A stretch of DNA of 64,000 bases from contig NTXX01000011.1 of the NCBI GenBank assembly GCA_002559145.1, positions 466,086 to 530,085 on the forward strand. The letters are read 5' to 3'. Below, piece by piece: positions 8,066 to 16,710 of this stretch. The position numbers and the translations under genes were made by a program. Positions within the stretch are counted from its first letter, which is position 1; the number at the start of each line of letters is the position of its first letter. The notes below the pieces were generated by a model that saw nothing but the letters and a program-made list of their open reading frames with translations, was not told the DNA's origin and ran no database searches. Origin of the DNA: Bacillus sp. AFS006103 (GTDB lineage: Bacteria > Bacillota > Bacilli > Bacillales > Cytobacillaceae).

Positions 8066-9526
8066 ATGGAATCGAAAATTACAAAATCGGATGGAATTTT
8101 TTTAGTTCTTTGTTTATTGCTTGGGATTTTAGGAGAAGAAGCTTTTTTTCGGAGTGAGATAGGAATTTCGTACTTTGTATTTATTTCAGGTTTTTACTCT
8201 GTATTTATGTGGCGATATCGCCGCTATCAATTTTCACATCAGCGTTTAGGGTACCTGATTATTTGCTGTATTTGGCTACTGTCAGCCAGTTACTTTCTAA
8301 ATAATAACCAACTATTTTACGGCTTAAATATACTGGTTATCCCTGGGTTAGTGATCTTTCACTTGGTATTAATCACAAGCCCGGAAAATGTCCGCTGGAA
8401 TAAACCGGCCTTTGTTCCTTTTATTTTTACCAAACTGATTCAATCCTTAAAATTTAATATAGGTTTCGCCGCATTGTTTGGAAAGAGCTTAAAACAAGGA
8501 GTAAAAGAGGATAAATTAATCATCTGGAAAAAAGTAATCCTTGGGATTGTCATCTCACTGCCCATCCTGTTTGTTGTTTTGAACTTACTCATTTCGGCAG
8601 ATACTGAGTTTGAACGATTAATTGGAGGTATTCCCCAATGGTTTCATGTCATAAATGTGGAGCGAACGATGAGGCTTATTGTTATTCTGTTCCTCACCTT
8701 TGCTTTCTTCGGTTTTATGCAAATCCTTGTCAAGAAAAACTTGAACGTAAATCAACAACAAATAAATGGGCAAAAATTTCAGCTTGATGGAATTATTACA
8801 ATTACGGTTCTTATCATTATCAATGCCGTTTATCTTTTGTTTACAATCGTACAATTTAGGTATTTCTTCAGCGGAACATTGCAAGCGGATTATACCTTTG
8901 CTGAGTATGCGAGAAAAGGTTTTTTCGAACTGTTATTTGTCACACTCATCAATTTATCGATTACAGTAATCGTTTTAACCTTCGTGAATCGCACCACAAG
9001 TTTCATGCGGAGGGGGCTGCAAATCTTGCTGACTATCCTTGTCTTGGCGAGTTCCGTGATGCTAAGTTCCGCGTTCCTGCGTTTAAGTATGTATGAAGAC
9101 GCCTATGGATTTACATTTACAAGAGTGCTGGTGCATTCGTTTATGATCTTCCTGGTCGTCATTTTCACGTATACACTGGTGAAGATTTGGATGGAGAAGT
9201 TATCATTATTTCACTTTTATTTTATTACTTCATTAATCTATTATACGGCGATTACGATTATTGATTTGGATAAAATCGTTGTAAAAGAAAATATGAATCG
9301 CTATGAAACAAGCGGAAAGATTGATGTTCATTACCTTAATAACTTGTCTTATCGAGGGGTATTAGGCTTAGTCGATCTTTATGAAAAAAATCAGAACATT
9401 CCTGACCTAAAAAAAATACTCCTAGAGCGAAAACAGGAAGCCCTTGCTGAAGATCTCCCATGGCAATCATATAATCTTCAACGAGAGCAGGCATACACTG
9501 AACTAAAGAAGTTGGATATTAAATAA
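8066..9526 (+). CDS. DUF4173-type polytopic membrane protein
   Basis: About 486 residues with around ten membrane segments and a soluble C-terminal tail of about 90 residues. The sequence, including the region around ENVRWNKP and the later ERTMRLIVILFLTF, fits the DUF4153/DUF4173 family, whose biochemical role is unknown. ATG at 8066 is preferred since GAGGG lies seven bases upstream; the ATG at 8060 abuts it. It follows the PadR-HAAS pair by 70 bases and may be its regulated target. A strong terminator closes the unit. Confidence 0.75.
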   Translation: MESKITKSDGIFLVLCLLLGILGEEAFFRSEIGISYFVFISGFYSVFMWRYRRYQFSHQRLGYLIICCIWLLSASYFLNNNQLFYGLNILVIPGLVIFHLVLITSPENVRWNKPAFVPFIFTKLIQSLKFNIGFAALFGKSLKQGVKEDKLIIWKKVILGIVISLPILFVVLNLLISADTEFERLIGGIPQWFHVINVERTMRLIVILFLTFAFFGFMQILVKKNLNVNQQQINGQKFQLDGIITITVLIIINAVYLLFTIVQFRYFFSGTLQADYTFAEYARKGFFELLFVTLINLSITVIVLTFVNRTTSFMRRGLQILLTILVLASSVMLSSAFLRLSMYEDAYGFTFTRVLVHSFMIFLVVIFTYTLVKIWMEKLSLFHFYFITSLIYYTAITIIDLDKIVVKENMNRYETSGKIDVHYLNNLSYRGVLGLVDLYEKNQNIPDLKKILLERKQEALAEDLPWQSYNLQREQAYTELKKLDIK

Positions 9527-9530
9527 TAAA

Positions 9531-9561
9531 AAAGACGATTCGATCGTTCGAATCGTCTTTT
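9531..9561. terminator. Bidirectional terminator
   Basis: Thirteen-base perfect stem AAAGACGATTCGA / TCGAATCGTCTTT with a four-base loop, A-run before and T-run after. Confidence 0.85.
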
Positions 9562-9606
9562 ACAACTATCTGCCAAAAGGCAGGATTCATTGATTCTGCC
9601 TCTAAA

Positions 9607-10401
9607 TCAGTCACCATTAAACATATCAAAAATTCCTCGAGCGATACTGCCTTCATCTTTTGCCCCGCCGCGAGATGGTGCTGCAGCAAATACACGGCTT
9701 GCGAGACGGCTGAATGGCAATGATTGAATCCAAACGGAACCGGGACCGCGAAGTGTAGCAAAGAACAGGCCTTCCCCGCCAAACAATGCCGTTTTAACCC
9801 CTTTTACAAATTCGATATCATAGTTAACACTGCTGGTCATCGCCACTAAACAGCCGGTATCCACTCGTAAGGATTGGCCTGGTAAAAGGTCTTTTTTAAT
9901 AATTGTTCCGCCCGCATGAACAAAAGCAAGTCCGTCGCCTTCCAACTTTTGCATGATAAACCCTTCGCCGCCGAAGAAGCCTGCACCAATTTTTCGCTGA
10001 AATTCAATTCCAACCTGTACTCCCTTAGCTGCCGCAAGAAAGGCATCCTTTTGACAAATGATTTTTCCGCCATATTCGCTTAAGTCCATTGGGATAATCT
10101 TACCAGGGTAAGGGGAAGCGAATGACACCCGTTTCTTGCCCATGCCGCTATTGGTGAAGGCGGTCATGAACAAGCTTTCACCGGTAAGCACCCGTTTACC
10201 GGCGCTAAACAGCTTACCCATCAGGCCGCTTCCAGCACTAGCACCGCTTCCATCGCCAAAAATAGTCTCCATATGTATGTCATCTTCCATCATCATAAAG
10301 CTTCCTGCTTCAGCAACAACCGTTTCTTGTGGATCAAGCTCTACTTCAACAAACTGCATGTCATCCCCATAGATCTTGTAATCAATTTCATGGTTATTCA
10401 T
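9607..10401 (-). CDS. AIM24 / TIGR00266-family protein
   Basis: Soluble 264-residue beta-rich protein of the AIM24 family, recognisable from [10 protein letters not shown] near the start, the central [22 protein letters not shown] segment split across the second repeat, and [15 protein letters not shown] near the end. Family members form trihelical barrels of repeated beta modules; their function is poorly known (envelope or stress associations in bacteria). It has its own sigma-A promoter and good Shine-Dalgarno sequence (GGAGGG). Single gene. Confidence 0.85.
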   Translation of the reverse strand: MNNHEIDYKIYGDDMQFVEVELDPQETVVAEAGSFMMMEDDIHMETIFGDGSGASAGSGLMGKLFSAGKRVLTGESLFMTAFTNSGMGKKRVSFASPYPGKIIPMDLSEYGGKIICQKDAFLAAAKGVQVGIEFQRKIGAGFFGGEGFIMQKLEGDGLAFVHAGGTIIKKDLLPGQSLRVDTGCLVAMTSSVNYDIEFVKGVKTALFGGEGLFFATLRGPGSVWIQSLPFSRLASRVFAAAPSRGGAKDEGSIARGIFDMFNGD

Positions 10402-10440
10402 ACGTTTCCCTCCACTATTTAAAAATGCAAATCTATATAT

Positions 10441-10470
10441 ATTATAAAAAACTTAGGTAAAAAGTGCCAA
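10441..10470 (-). promoter_or_regulatory. Sigma-A promoter of the AIM24 gene
   Basis: On the minus strand TTGGCA, 18 bases, TATAAT. It lies downstream of the small-RNA terminator, showing that the AIM24 gene does not need the small-RNA promoter. Confidence 0.65.
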
Positions 10471-10479
10471 TTTTAACAA

Positions 10480-10592
10480 AATAAAAAGACGCCTGTTTAC
10501 ACAGACGTCTTTTGCGTATTGAGGCGAAAAACCACACTCCACATGTGCTCCAAAAAGGAATGTTTCTCGACTTACACAACTCAGCTCATCGC
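10480..10592 (-). ncRNA. Candidate small RNA, about 110 nt
   Basis: Bounded on the minus strand by a strong extended -10 promoter (10599-10627) and a U-tailed terminator whose arms are AAAAGACGTCTGT and ACAGGCGTCTTTT. The predicted transcript starts at a G near 10592. Inside, ACAUUCC can pair with GGAGUGU, extended by GAAAC with GUUUUUC, and GCGA at the 5' end can pair with UCGC, so it is well structured. No ORF with a ribosome site is present. It matches no Rfam family I can recall; standalone small RNA is preferred over riboswitch because the downstream gene has its own promoter. Confidence 0.6.
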
Positions 10593-10598
10593 TTAGCT

Positions 10599-10627
10599 AT
10601 TGTAACATGGTCGCACAGAACTAACAA
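10599..10627 (-). promoter_or_regulatory. Extended -10 sigma-A promoter of the small RNA
   Basis: Minus strand TTGTTA, 17 bases, TACAAT, with TG one base before the -10 (TGTTACAAT). Confidence 0.7.
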
Positions 10628-10744
10628 GTAATTTTATTAAATTTATATTATATTTTTTTAATACAAAATACTTGCTATCTGAATTGAATTACCATATATT
10701 CAAATAATCAGATATACAAAAATAAGAAGATAAGAAGGGTTGAT

Positions 10745-12493
10745 ATGTTTATTGACAAAAGATTCCATAATTATTCTTTAAGGAGTGTACCAAAGGATCT
10801 CCTTTCAGGATTGATTGTCGGTGTAATCGCAATTCCACTTGGGATGGCTTTTGCTATTGCTTCAGGAGTGAAGCCGGAGTATGGAATCTATACGACGATT
10901 GTGGCAGGGATTCTTATCTCTTTATTTGGTGGATCGAAGTATCAAATTGGCGGTCCAACAGGTGCGTTTATTCCCATTTTATTTGGGATTGTAATGACCT
11001 ACGGCTATGAGAATCTCCTCATCGCCGGATTTATGGCCGGTATCATTTTGTTATTGATGGGCGTATTTAAACTTGGATCACTGATTAAATATATTCCTAG
11101 ACCAGTAACCATTGGATTCACAACAGGGATAGCGGTGACGATTTTTATTGGTCAAGTTGCTAGTTTCTTAGGTTTAGTGGGAATAAAGAAACACGAGGAA
11201 TTTATAAAAAATGTTCAAGAAATCATTGTTCATTTAGATACCATTAATATTTTTAGTATTCTAACAGCAGCTATTTGTTTAGTAACAGTCATCGTTACGC
11301 CAAAAATCGCACCAAAAGTACCAGGTCCGCTGATTGGCTTAGTGGTTTCCTCTGTTATCGCAACATTGTTTTACCCAAGTCAAATTGCAACGATTGGAAC
11401 AGCTTATGGTCAAATCCCAAGCACGTTACCCGAGCTTCATATTCCTAATATGAACCTTGATATGATAGTCAGGCTGATAAAACCTGCATTCATCATTGCC
11501 ATGTTAGGCGGTATCGAATCATTGCTATCCGCGGTTGTAGCTGATGGAATGACCAATAGCAGGCACAACAGCAATAAAGAGTTGATTGGGCAGGGAATTG
11601 CCAATATGATTACCCCATTGTTTGGGGGAATTCCAGCTACAGGTGCGATTGCTCGGACGGCAACGAATATTAAAAATGGAGCGATTTCGCCGTTTTCTGG
11701 AATTATCCATGGGATTGTTGTTTTGCTAGTTTTGCTGTTTTTCGCACCATTTGCTTCATTTATTCCATTAGCAAGTATGGCCCCAATCTTGATGGTCGTT
11801 GCTTGGAATATGAGTGAAAGAAAAGTATTTTCACATATTTTTAAAACAAAATCGACAGATTCTCTTGTCTTAACCGTTACGTTTTTATTAACCGTTTTTG
11901 TCAATTTGACGATGGCAGTTGAGGTAGGCTTAGTCATGTCTGCGATTCTTTTTGCAAAAAGAATGAGTGATGTTATGGTAACGGCTAAAGCTTTGCCAAA
12001 CCGAAAACATAAACATGAAAAGGTAGAGACAGGTATCGTTTCAGATACACATGACTGCCCGCAAATTAGTATTTTTAATGTGGAAGGGCCGTTATTTTTC
12101 GGTGCCGCTGAAACGTTTGAAAAAACAATCATGAGCACCATCAATTATCGACCAAAAATCCTCTTATTGCGTATGAGTAAGGTTCCGTTAATGGATACCA
12201 CCGGAGAAGCAACTTTATCAAGTATCGTTCGTCATTTTTCAAAAAATGGTATAGTGATGATATCGGGTTTAAATCAGCAACCAGAAAATGTCTTGAAAAA
12301 GACTGGTTTATATCCCATTATTGGCGAGGAACATTTTTTTGAACACACAGGAGAAGCCCTTCAATATGCCCTGGAGCATATTAACAAAAATAAATGCCTT
12401 GGCTGTAAGCATTACGCATTTAGAGAGTGTAAAAAGCTATCAGCTATGGAGGCAGTAGAGGGAAGCAGAGCAAAACTTACTGCTACTTTCTAA
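10745..12493 (+). CDS. SulP-family anion transporter with STAS domain
   Basis: Membrane transporter of the SLC26/SulP family, 582 residues. The SulP core with about 12-14 membrane segments fills residues 1-420 (GVIAIPLGMAFAIASGVKPE is the family signature near the start), and a cytoplasmic STAS domain follows (about 440-545, with PLMDTTGEATL). Substrate could be sulfate or bicarbonate; sequence alone does not decide. After STAS there is a C-terminal cysteine motif, CLGCKHYAFREC, that ordinary SulP proteins lack. An ArsR-type regulator follows by about 20 bases in the same operon. Confidence 0.88.
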   Translation: MFIDKRFHNYSLRSVPKDLLSGLIVGVIAIPLGMAFAIASGVKPEYGIYTTIVAGILISLFGGSKYQIGGPTGAFIPILFGIVMTYGYENLLIAGFMAGIILLLMGVFKLGSLIKYIPRPVTIGFTTGIAVTIFIGQVASFLGLVGIKKHEEFIKNVQEIIVHLDTINIFSILTAAICLVTVIVTPKIAPKVPGPLIGLVVSSVIATLFYPSQIATIGTAYGQIPSTLPELHIPNMNLDMIVRLIKPAFIIAMLGGIESLLSAVVADGMTNSRHNSNKELIGQGIANMITPLFGGIPATGAIARTATNIKNGAISPFSGIIHGIVVLLVLLFFAPFASFIPLASMAPILMVVAWNMSERKVFSHIFKTKSTDSLVLTVTFLLTVFVNLTMAVEVGLVMSAILFAKRMSDVMVTAKALPNRKHKHEKVETGIVSDTHDCPQISIFNVEGPLFFGAAETFEKTIMSTINYRPKILLLRMSKVPLMDTTGEATLSSIVRHFSKNGIVMISGLNQQPENVLKKTGLYPIIGEEHFFEHTGEALQYALEHINKNKCLGCKHYAFRECKKLSAMEAVEGSRAKLTATF

Positions 12494-12514
12494 AAAAGTA
12501 TAGGAGTGGACAAT

Positions 12515-12868
12515 TTGAACCTTGAAATGCAACAATTTAAAGCGGAATTTTTCAAAGCATTGGCACATCCCTTGAGAATCCGCATTTTAGAACTTCTTGC
12601 TGAAGGGGATAAGAATGTTAACGAAATTCAAACCCTTGTCGGCAGTGAAGGATCAGCCGTTTCGCAACAGTTAACCATCCTAAGAGCAAAAAATATTGTT
12701 TCAGGAACAAAAGAAGGAAACAAAGTCATTTATACATTGAAGGACCCGATGATTATTGAATTGTTAGCCGTTGCAAGGCAAATCTTTAACAATCATCTCG
12801 TTGATACGATTACGATTCTCGATAAGTTCAAAGAAGATGAGGAAGATCTAGCAGTACCGAAGAATTAA
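12515..12868 (+). CDS. ArsR-type winged-helix regulator
   Basis: Small repressor-type DNA-binding protein (117 residues). The fold is clear from FFKALAHPLRIRILELLAEG and the recognition helix GSAVSQQLTILRAKNIV. It contains no cysteine, so it cannot be a thiolate metal sensor like classic ArsR/SmtB proteins. TTG at 12515 is favoured because AGGAG lies eight bases upstream; the GTG at 12506 overlaps that site. It is co-transcribed with the SulP gene and probably controls it. A strong terminator overlaps its end. Confidence 0.82.
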   Translation: MNLEMQQFKAEFFKALAHPLRIRILELLAEGDKNVNEIQTLVGSEGSAVSQQLTILRAKNIVSGTKEGNKVIYTLKDPMIIELLAVARQIFNNHLVDTITILDKFKEDEEDLAVPKN

Positions 12869-12886
12869 TTTTCTTCGGTATTTTTT
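12855..12886 (+). terminator. Terminator of the sulP-arsR operon
   Basis: Ten-base perfect stem TACCGAAGAA / TTCTTCGGTA, then TTTTTT. The stem overlaps the last codons of the regulator. Confidence 0.87.
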
Positions 12887-13026
12887 CTATATTAATAGTG
12901 AAAAAAGCGAATATGTTATTTTTTGGAAATTATCGTTATTTTGTAATATTTAAACCAACATATCCATGAAAATAGGTTTACGATTAAAGTGAATGAATCA
13001 ATAGGAATTCTGGAAGGTGGTTTACT

Positions 13027-14838
13027 ATGTATGACTTAGTACTGTTGCATCCTCCTACTGTTTATGATTTCCGTAAAGAGATGTTGTTTACAGGTCCAAT
13101 CAGTGATGTTGTTCCATCCTCTCCCGTTTTTGAAATGTACCCAATTGGGTTAACGAGTATTGGAGACTATCTTGAGCGTTATGGGCTAAAGGTAAAGATC
13201 ATTAATATTGCCAATCGGATGCTGTTAAATCCAAATTTTGATGTCGAAAAGAAAATCAGAAAAATTAAGACAAAAGCATTTGGTATTGATCTTCATTGGC
13301 TTCCGCATGCCCATGGCAGTGTGGAGTTGGCAAAGATTATCAAGAAATATCACCCTGATACGCCAGTTATGTTTGGGGGACTATCCAGCACATACTTTCA
13401 TAAGGAGCTGATTGAGTACCCATGTATTGATTTCGTAATGCGCGGTGATACAACCGAGAAATTAATTCTAATGCTCCTCAACAAGTTAGAAAAAAGAGGA
13501 GAGGACAGCTTTTTCGATATTCCCAATCTCACTTGGAAAAAAGGAAATGATCGTTATTATAACGAAATGACGTACGTCCCAGATAGTCTTGATGAATTTA
13601 ATCTACCTGGTTACCGTTATATTATCCGGTCTGTCTTTAAGTATTTTAATCTCTTAGATCCCTTACCCTATAAGGGCTGGCTGCAGTATCCAAACACAGC
13701 CATTCTAACTTCCAAAGGGTGCACTTACAATTGTCTGATTTGTGGTGGTTCCAAGGACGCCTATGAGCTCAATTGTAATCGAAAAAAACTTGTTATGCGG
13801 TCACCAAAAAAAATGCTTGAGGATATTGCATTGATTCAAAGATTCACACGTTCCCCAATCTTCTTATTAAACGATATTAGACAAGGCGGCAAAGAGTACG
13901 TCGATGAATTCCTGAGCGGCTTAGAAAAAATGAATTTAAAAAATGAAATAGTCTTTGAGTTATTCAATTATGCTGATGACGAATTTTTCAGGCGCTTAAA
14001 CAAAGCGTTACCTAAATATAGTATTGAGCTTACGCTTGAATCGGCTGATGAAGATATTCGGAAATATAATGGGAAACTCCCATGCACAAATGCAAAGGTA
14101 ATCGAAATGCTCCAATTTGCACTGCAACATGGCTGCGCTAAAATTGATTTATTCTTCATGACGGGGATTCCTAATCAAGATTATGACAGTGCAATGCGTA
14201 ATGTTGATTTTTGTGAAAATATTCACAAACAATGCGGTGAAAGTCAGCAAATTTCGTATTTTGTCGCACCGCTTTCTCCTTTTCTTGACCCAGGCAGCCC
14301 AGCATTTGAAAATCCTGAAAAATATGGTTATAAGAAGTTCTGCCATAAGCTTGAGGACTTTCGCGAGGCAATGAAACAACCCTCATGGAAAAATATGCTA
14401 AGCTATGAAACCAATAAAATGACGAGAGAAGACATTGTCAGGGCTACCTATGATTCAGCCTTAAAATTAAGTGAATTCAAATACAGGAATGGGATCATTA
14501 CTAAAGAAGTTCACGATGAAGTAGCGATTAAAATTGCAAAATCCGTTGAATTCCTGAAGCGTTTAGACGAAATCGTACTCCTTCCTGCCGACAAACAAAA
14601 ACTTGAAATGGCGAAAATAAAGGAAGAAGTCGACAAAATTAATCGACACAGTATTTGCGGGAAGAATGAACTGAAGTGGGAGGTGAAAAAGCTATTTGCG
14701 GATTTCCCATCGTTAACATATATTGGTTTGGAGTTACTTGTAAAGGATATCGTTAAAGGAATCAAGTGTCGGATTGGGAAAATTGACCGTAATATGGCTG
14801 TTCTCCCAACTTCCCAACAGAGCAAGATTGGAAAATAG
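13027..14838 (+). CDS. B12-binding-domain radical SAM protein
   Basis: 603 residues. The N-terminal 1-180 region has the cobalamin-binding Rossmann layout (LLHPPTVYDF at the start, later FGIDLHWLPHAHG and VMFGGLSSTYF); the radical SAM domain follows with the cluster motif CTYNCLIC at about 235-242. It resembles the stand-alone Ta0216-like group (TIGR04190) of B12/radical SAM proteins, of unknown reaction. No biosynthetic partner gene flanks it. The ribosome site is GGAAGGTGG. Family is secure; substrate is unknown. Confidence 0.82.
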   Translation: MYDLVLLHPPTVYDFRKEMLFTGPISDVVPSSPVFEMYPIGLTSIGDYLERYGLKVKIINIANRMLLNPNFDVEKKIRKIKTKAFGIDLHWLPHAHGSVELAKIIKKYHPDTPVMFGGLSSTYFHKELIEYPCIDFVMRGDTTEKLILMLLNKLEKRGEDSFFDIPNLTWKKGNDRYYNEMTYVPDSLDEFNLPGYRYIIRSVFKYFNLLDPLPYKGWLQYPNTAILTSKGCTYNCLICGGSKDAYELNCNRKKLVMRSPKKMLEDIALIQRFTRSPIFLLNDIRQGGKEYVDEFLSGLEKMNLKNEIVFELFNYADDEFFRRLNKALPKYSIELTLESADEDIRKYNGKLPCTNAKVIEMLQFALQHGCAKIDLFFMTGIPNQDYDSAMRNVDFCENIHKQCGESQQISYFVAPLSPFLDPGSPAFENPEKYGYKKFCHKLEDFREAMKQPSWKNMLSYETNKMTREDIVRATYDSALKLSEFKYRNGIITKEVHDEVAIKIAKSVEFLKRLDEIVLLPADKQKLEMAKIKEEVDKINRHSICGKNELKWEVKKLFADFPSLTYIGLELLVKDIVKGIKCRIGKIDRNMAVLPTSQQSKIGK

Positions 14839-15168
14839 CAAACAGACGGTTAAACCTCACTAAAATCGGTTCGTTTTTTAAGACAGAAAGGCACCTTTCA
14901 GAGGTGTCGAATTAAGTCGAAAATACTTCAGGAAAAAGCTAGAATTGTAGATTTATGAAGGTTTTTCTTGGGTTGACCTTTATTGACATCCAGACTAATA
15001 GAATGCTAAAATTTAATCAGCCGTTGCACGAGATTAGATTTATATTACAAGCTTGTTCAAAGTTTTAACCGATGTTTGGATGAGGAAATGAAGGTAAAGC
15101 TATCACGTTGTAATTTGGTGAATTTACACATGGCTTACGTGTATAAGCCAATAGGAGGATTTTTTTTC
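14839..15168 (+). promoter_or_regulatory. Cold-shock gene promoter and long 5' leader
   Basis: Contains TTGACA (14983-14988), 18 bases, TAAAAT (15007-15012), placing the start near 15019 and leaving a leader of about 150 bases, as is usual for cold-shock genes whose leaders act as RNA thermosensors. AGGAGGA lies nine bases before the ATG at 15169. The upstream part (14839-14980) shows only weak hairpins. Confidence 0.65.
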
Positions 15169-15369
15169 ATGAAAAACGGTAAAGTAAAATGGTTTAACTC
15201 AGAAAAAGGTTTTGGATTCATCGAAGCTGAAGATGGTAACGACGTATTCGTTCATTATTCTGCAATCCAAACAGAAGGTTTCAAAACTTTAGAAGAAGGT
15301 CAAGAAGTATCTTTCGAAGTAGTTGAAGGAGCTCGTGGACCACAAGCTGCTAACGTAACTAAAAAATAA
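15169..15369 (+). CDS. Cold-shock protein (CspA family)
   Basis: 66-residue nucleic-acid-binding OB fold, an RNA chaperone in the cytoplasm. The RNP1 motif KGFGFIE and RNP2 motif DVFVHYSAI are both intact. The length is exactly that of Bacillus CspB/CspC/CspD. The reading frame is open further upstream, but the AGGAGGA ribosome site and family length fix the start at 15169. Which paralogue it is cannot be told from sequence alone. Confidence 0.95.
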   Translation: MKNGKVKWFNSEKGFGFIEAEDGNDVFVHYSAIQTEGFKTLEEGQEVSFEVVEGARGPQAANVTKK

Positions 15370-15385
15370 TATTGTAATCTATTAT

Positions 15386-15417
15386 AACAGCCCGGACATG
15401 GTTCCGGGCTGTTTTTT
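15386..15417 (+). terminator. Terminator of the cold-shock gene
   Basis: AACAGCCCGGA pairs with TCCGGGCTGTT and is followed by a T-run. Confidence 0.9.
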
Positions 15418-15564
15418 GTATTTTAAAAGCGTTCAAATCTCCTCCCTAGTATAAATACCCATAATTCCAGTAATCTGCTAGCATTTCCAAGCTCATTCTT
15501 TTTTGTATTTTGCTATAATAGTAGTATTGGAAAAAAGGCAGAATAAAATTATTGGGGTGAGCAG

Positions 15565-16710
15565 ATGAAATTTATCCATACAGCTGATTGGCATTTAGGT
15601 AAATTAGTCCATGGGGTCTATATGACAGAAAATCAGCGCGAAGTCCTTGAGCAATTTGTGGACATCGTCGCCGAAGAAAAACCTGATGCAGTAGTCATTG
15701 CAGGGGACTTGTATGATCGCTCGGTACCTCCTACCGATGCTGTGGAATTACTTGATGAAATGCTTTTTAAAATTAATGTTGAATTAAAAACACCAGTAGT
15801 CGCGATTGCTGGAAATCATGATAGTGCCGAGCGACTTTCATTCGGGAGCTCCTGGTATAAGCACAGTCAATTTTATCTTTCGGGAAAATTATCAAACAGT
15901 TTCACTCCTGTGCGAATAAACGGAGTAAACTTCTATCTAGTTCCTTATGCAGAGCCCGGAGTGGTCCGTCAACTTCTTGGGGATGATTCGATCCATTCCC
16001 ATCAAGAAGCGATGAAAGCTCTCATTGGCAAAATGGAGGAAAATCTTAATCCTAACGAGCCCAATATTTTAGTTGGACATGCCTTTGTATTAGGAGGGCA
16101 AACGTCCGATTCTGAACGTGTCTTATCAGTAGGCGGCTCCGGCTGTGTTGGAGCTGAATTGTTCGAACCGTTTTCCTATACCGCGCTTGGACACTTACAC
16201 AGTCCAGATGCCATTAATCATCACAAGGTGAAATATTCTGGCTCCCTCTTAAAATATTCTTTCTCGGAAGCAAAACAAAAAAAGTCGATTTCAATTATCG
16301 AAATCGACGATAAAGGGAACTTTACCCATCGGTACCGCTCGCTTAAACCGAAACATGATATGCGGGAACTAGAAGGTCACCTTGAACAATTACTGGATCC
16401 TTATTTTTATGAAAAAGAAACGGTCAATGATTATTTAAAAATCACTCTCCTTGATGAAGGAGCCTTAATTGACCCGATTAATAAGTTACGTCAAGTCTAC
16501 CCGAACGTCCTCCATCTTGAGAGAAAAATAGATTTAACCGATTTAAAGAAAAAACAATCCTTCACTTCGATTCGAAGCGAAAAAAAGTCGGAACTTGAGT
16601 TGTTTGAACAATTTTACTCAGAAATGACGACTTCTGAATTTTCGTTAGATAAAAAAGAGGCAATGACCGAGGTAATTGAAAAAGTGTTAAGGGAAGAGGG
16701 ATTGAAATGA
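15565..16710 (+). CDS. sbcD: Exonuclease subunit SbcD
   Basis: Mre11-type metallophosphoesterase that, with SbcC, cleaves hairpin and protein-blocked DNA ends. Phosphoesterase motifs: DWH (8-10), GDLYDR (47-52), GNHD (83-86), GHAF and GHLH (near 212), giving the full two-metal site. The 381-residue length is normal. It overlaps sbcC by four bases (ATGA), so the two are translationally coupled. GGGGTGAGC upstream supplies the ribosome site. Confidence 0.95.
   Translation: MKFIHTADWHLGKLVHGVYMTENQREVLEQFVDIVAEEKPDAVVIAGDLYDRSVPPTDAVELLDEMLFKINVELKTPVVAIAGNHDSAERLSFGSSWYKHSQFYLSGKLSNSFTPVRINGVNFYLVPYAEPGVVRQLLGDDSIHSHQEAMKALIGKMEENLNPNEPNILVGHAFVLGGQTSDSERVLSVGGSGCVGAELFEPFSYTALGHLHSPDAINHHKVKYSGSLLKYSFSEAKQKKSISIIEIDDKGNFTHRYRSLKPKHDMRELEGHLEQLLDPYFYEKETVNDYLKITLLDEGALIDPINKLRQVYPNVLHLERKIDLTDLKKKQSFTSIRSEKKSELELFEQFYSEMTTSEFSLDKKEAMTEVIEKVLREEGLK

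Noticed and set aside
10480-10600. Riboswitch controlling the AIM24-family gene.
   Set aside because: The gene has its own sigma-A promoter downstream of the terminator, so transcription does not depend on the structured RNA.
11437-12144. A 235-residue minus-strand frame inside the SulP gene.
   Set aside because: Shadow of the transporter's codon pattern; no ribosome site.
12887-13026. Cobalamin riboswitch before the B12 radical SAM gene.
   Set aside because: The leader is short and AT-rich and lacks the B12-box core.
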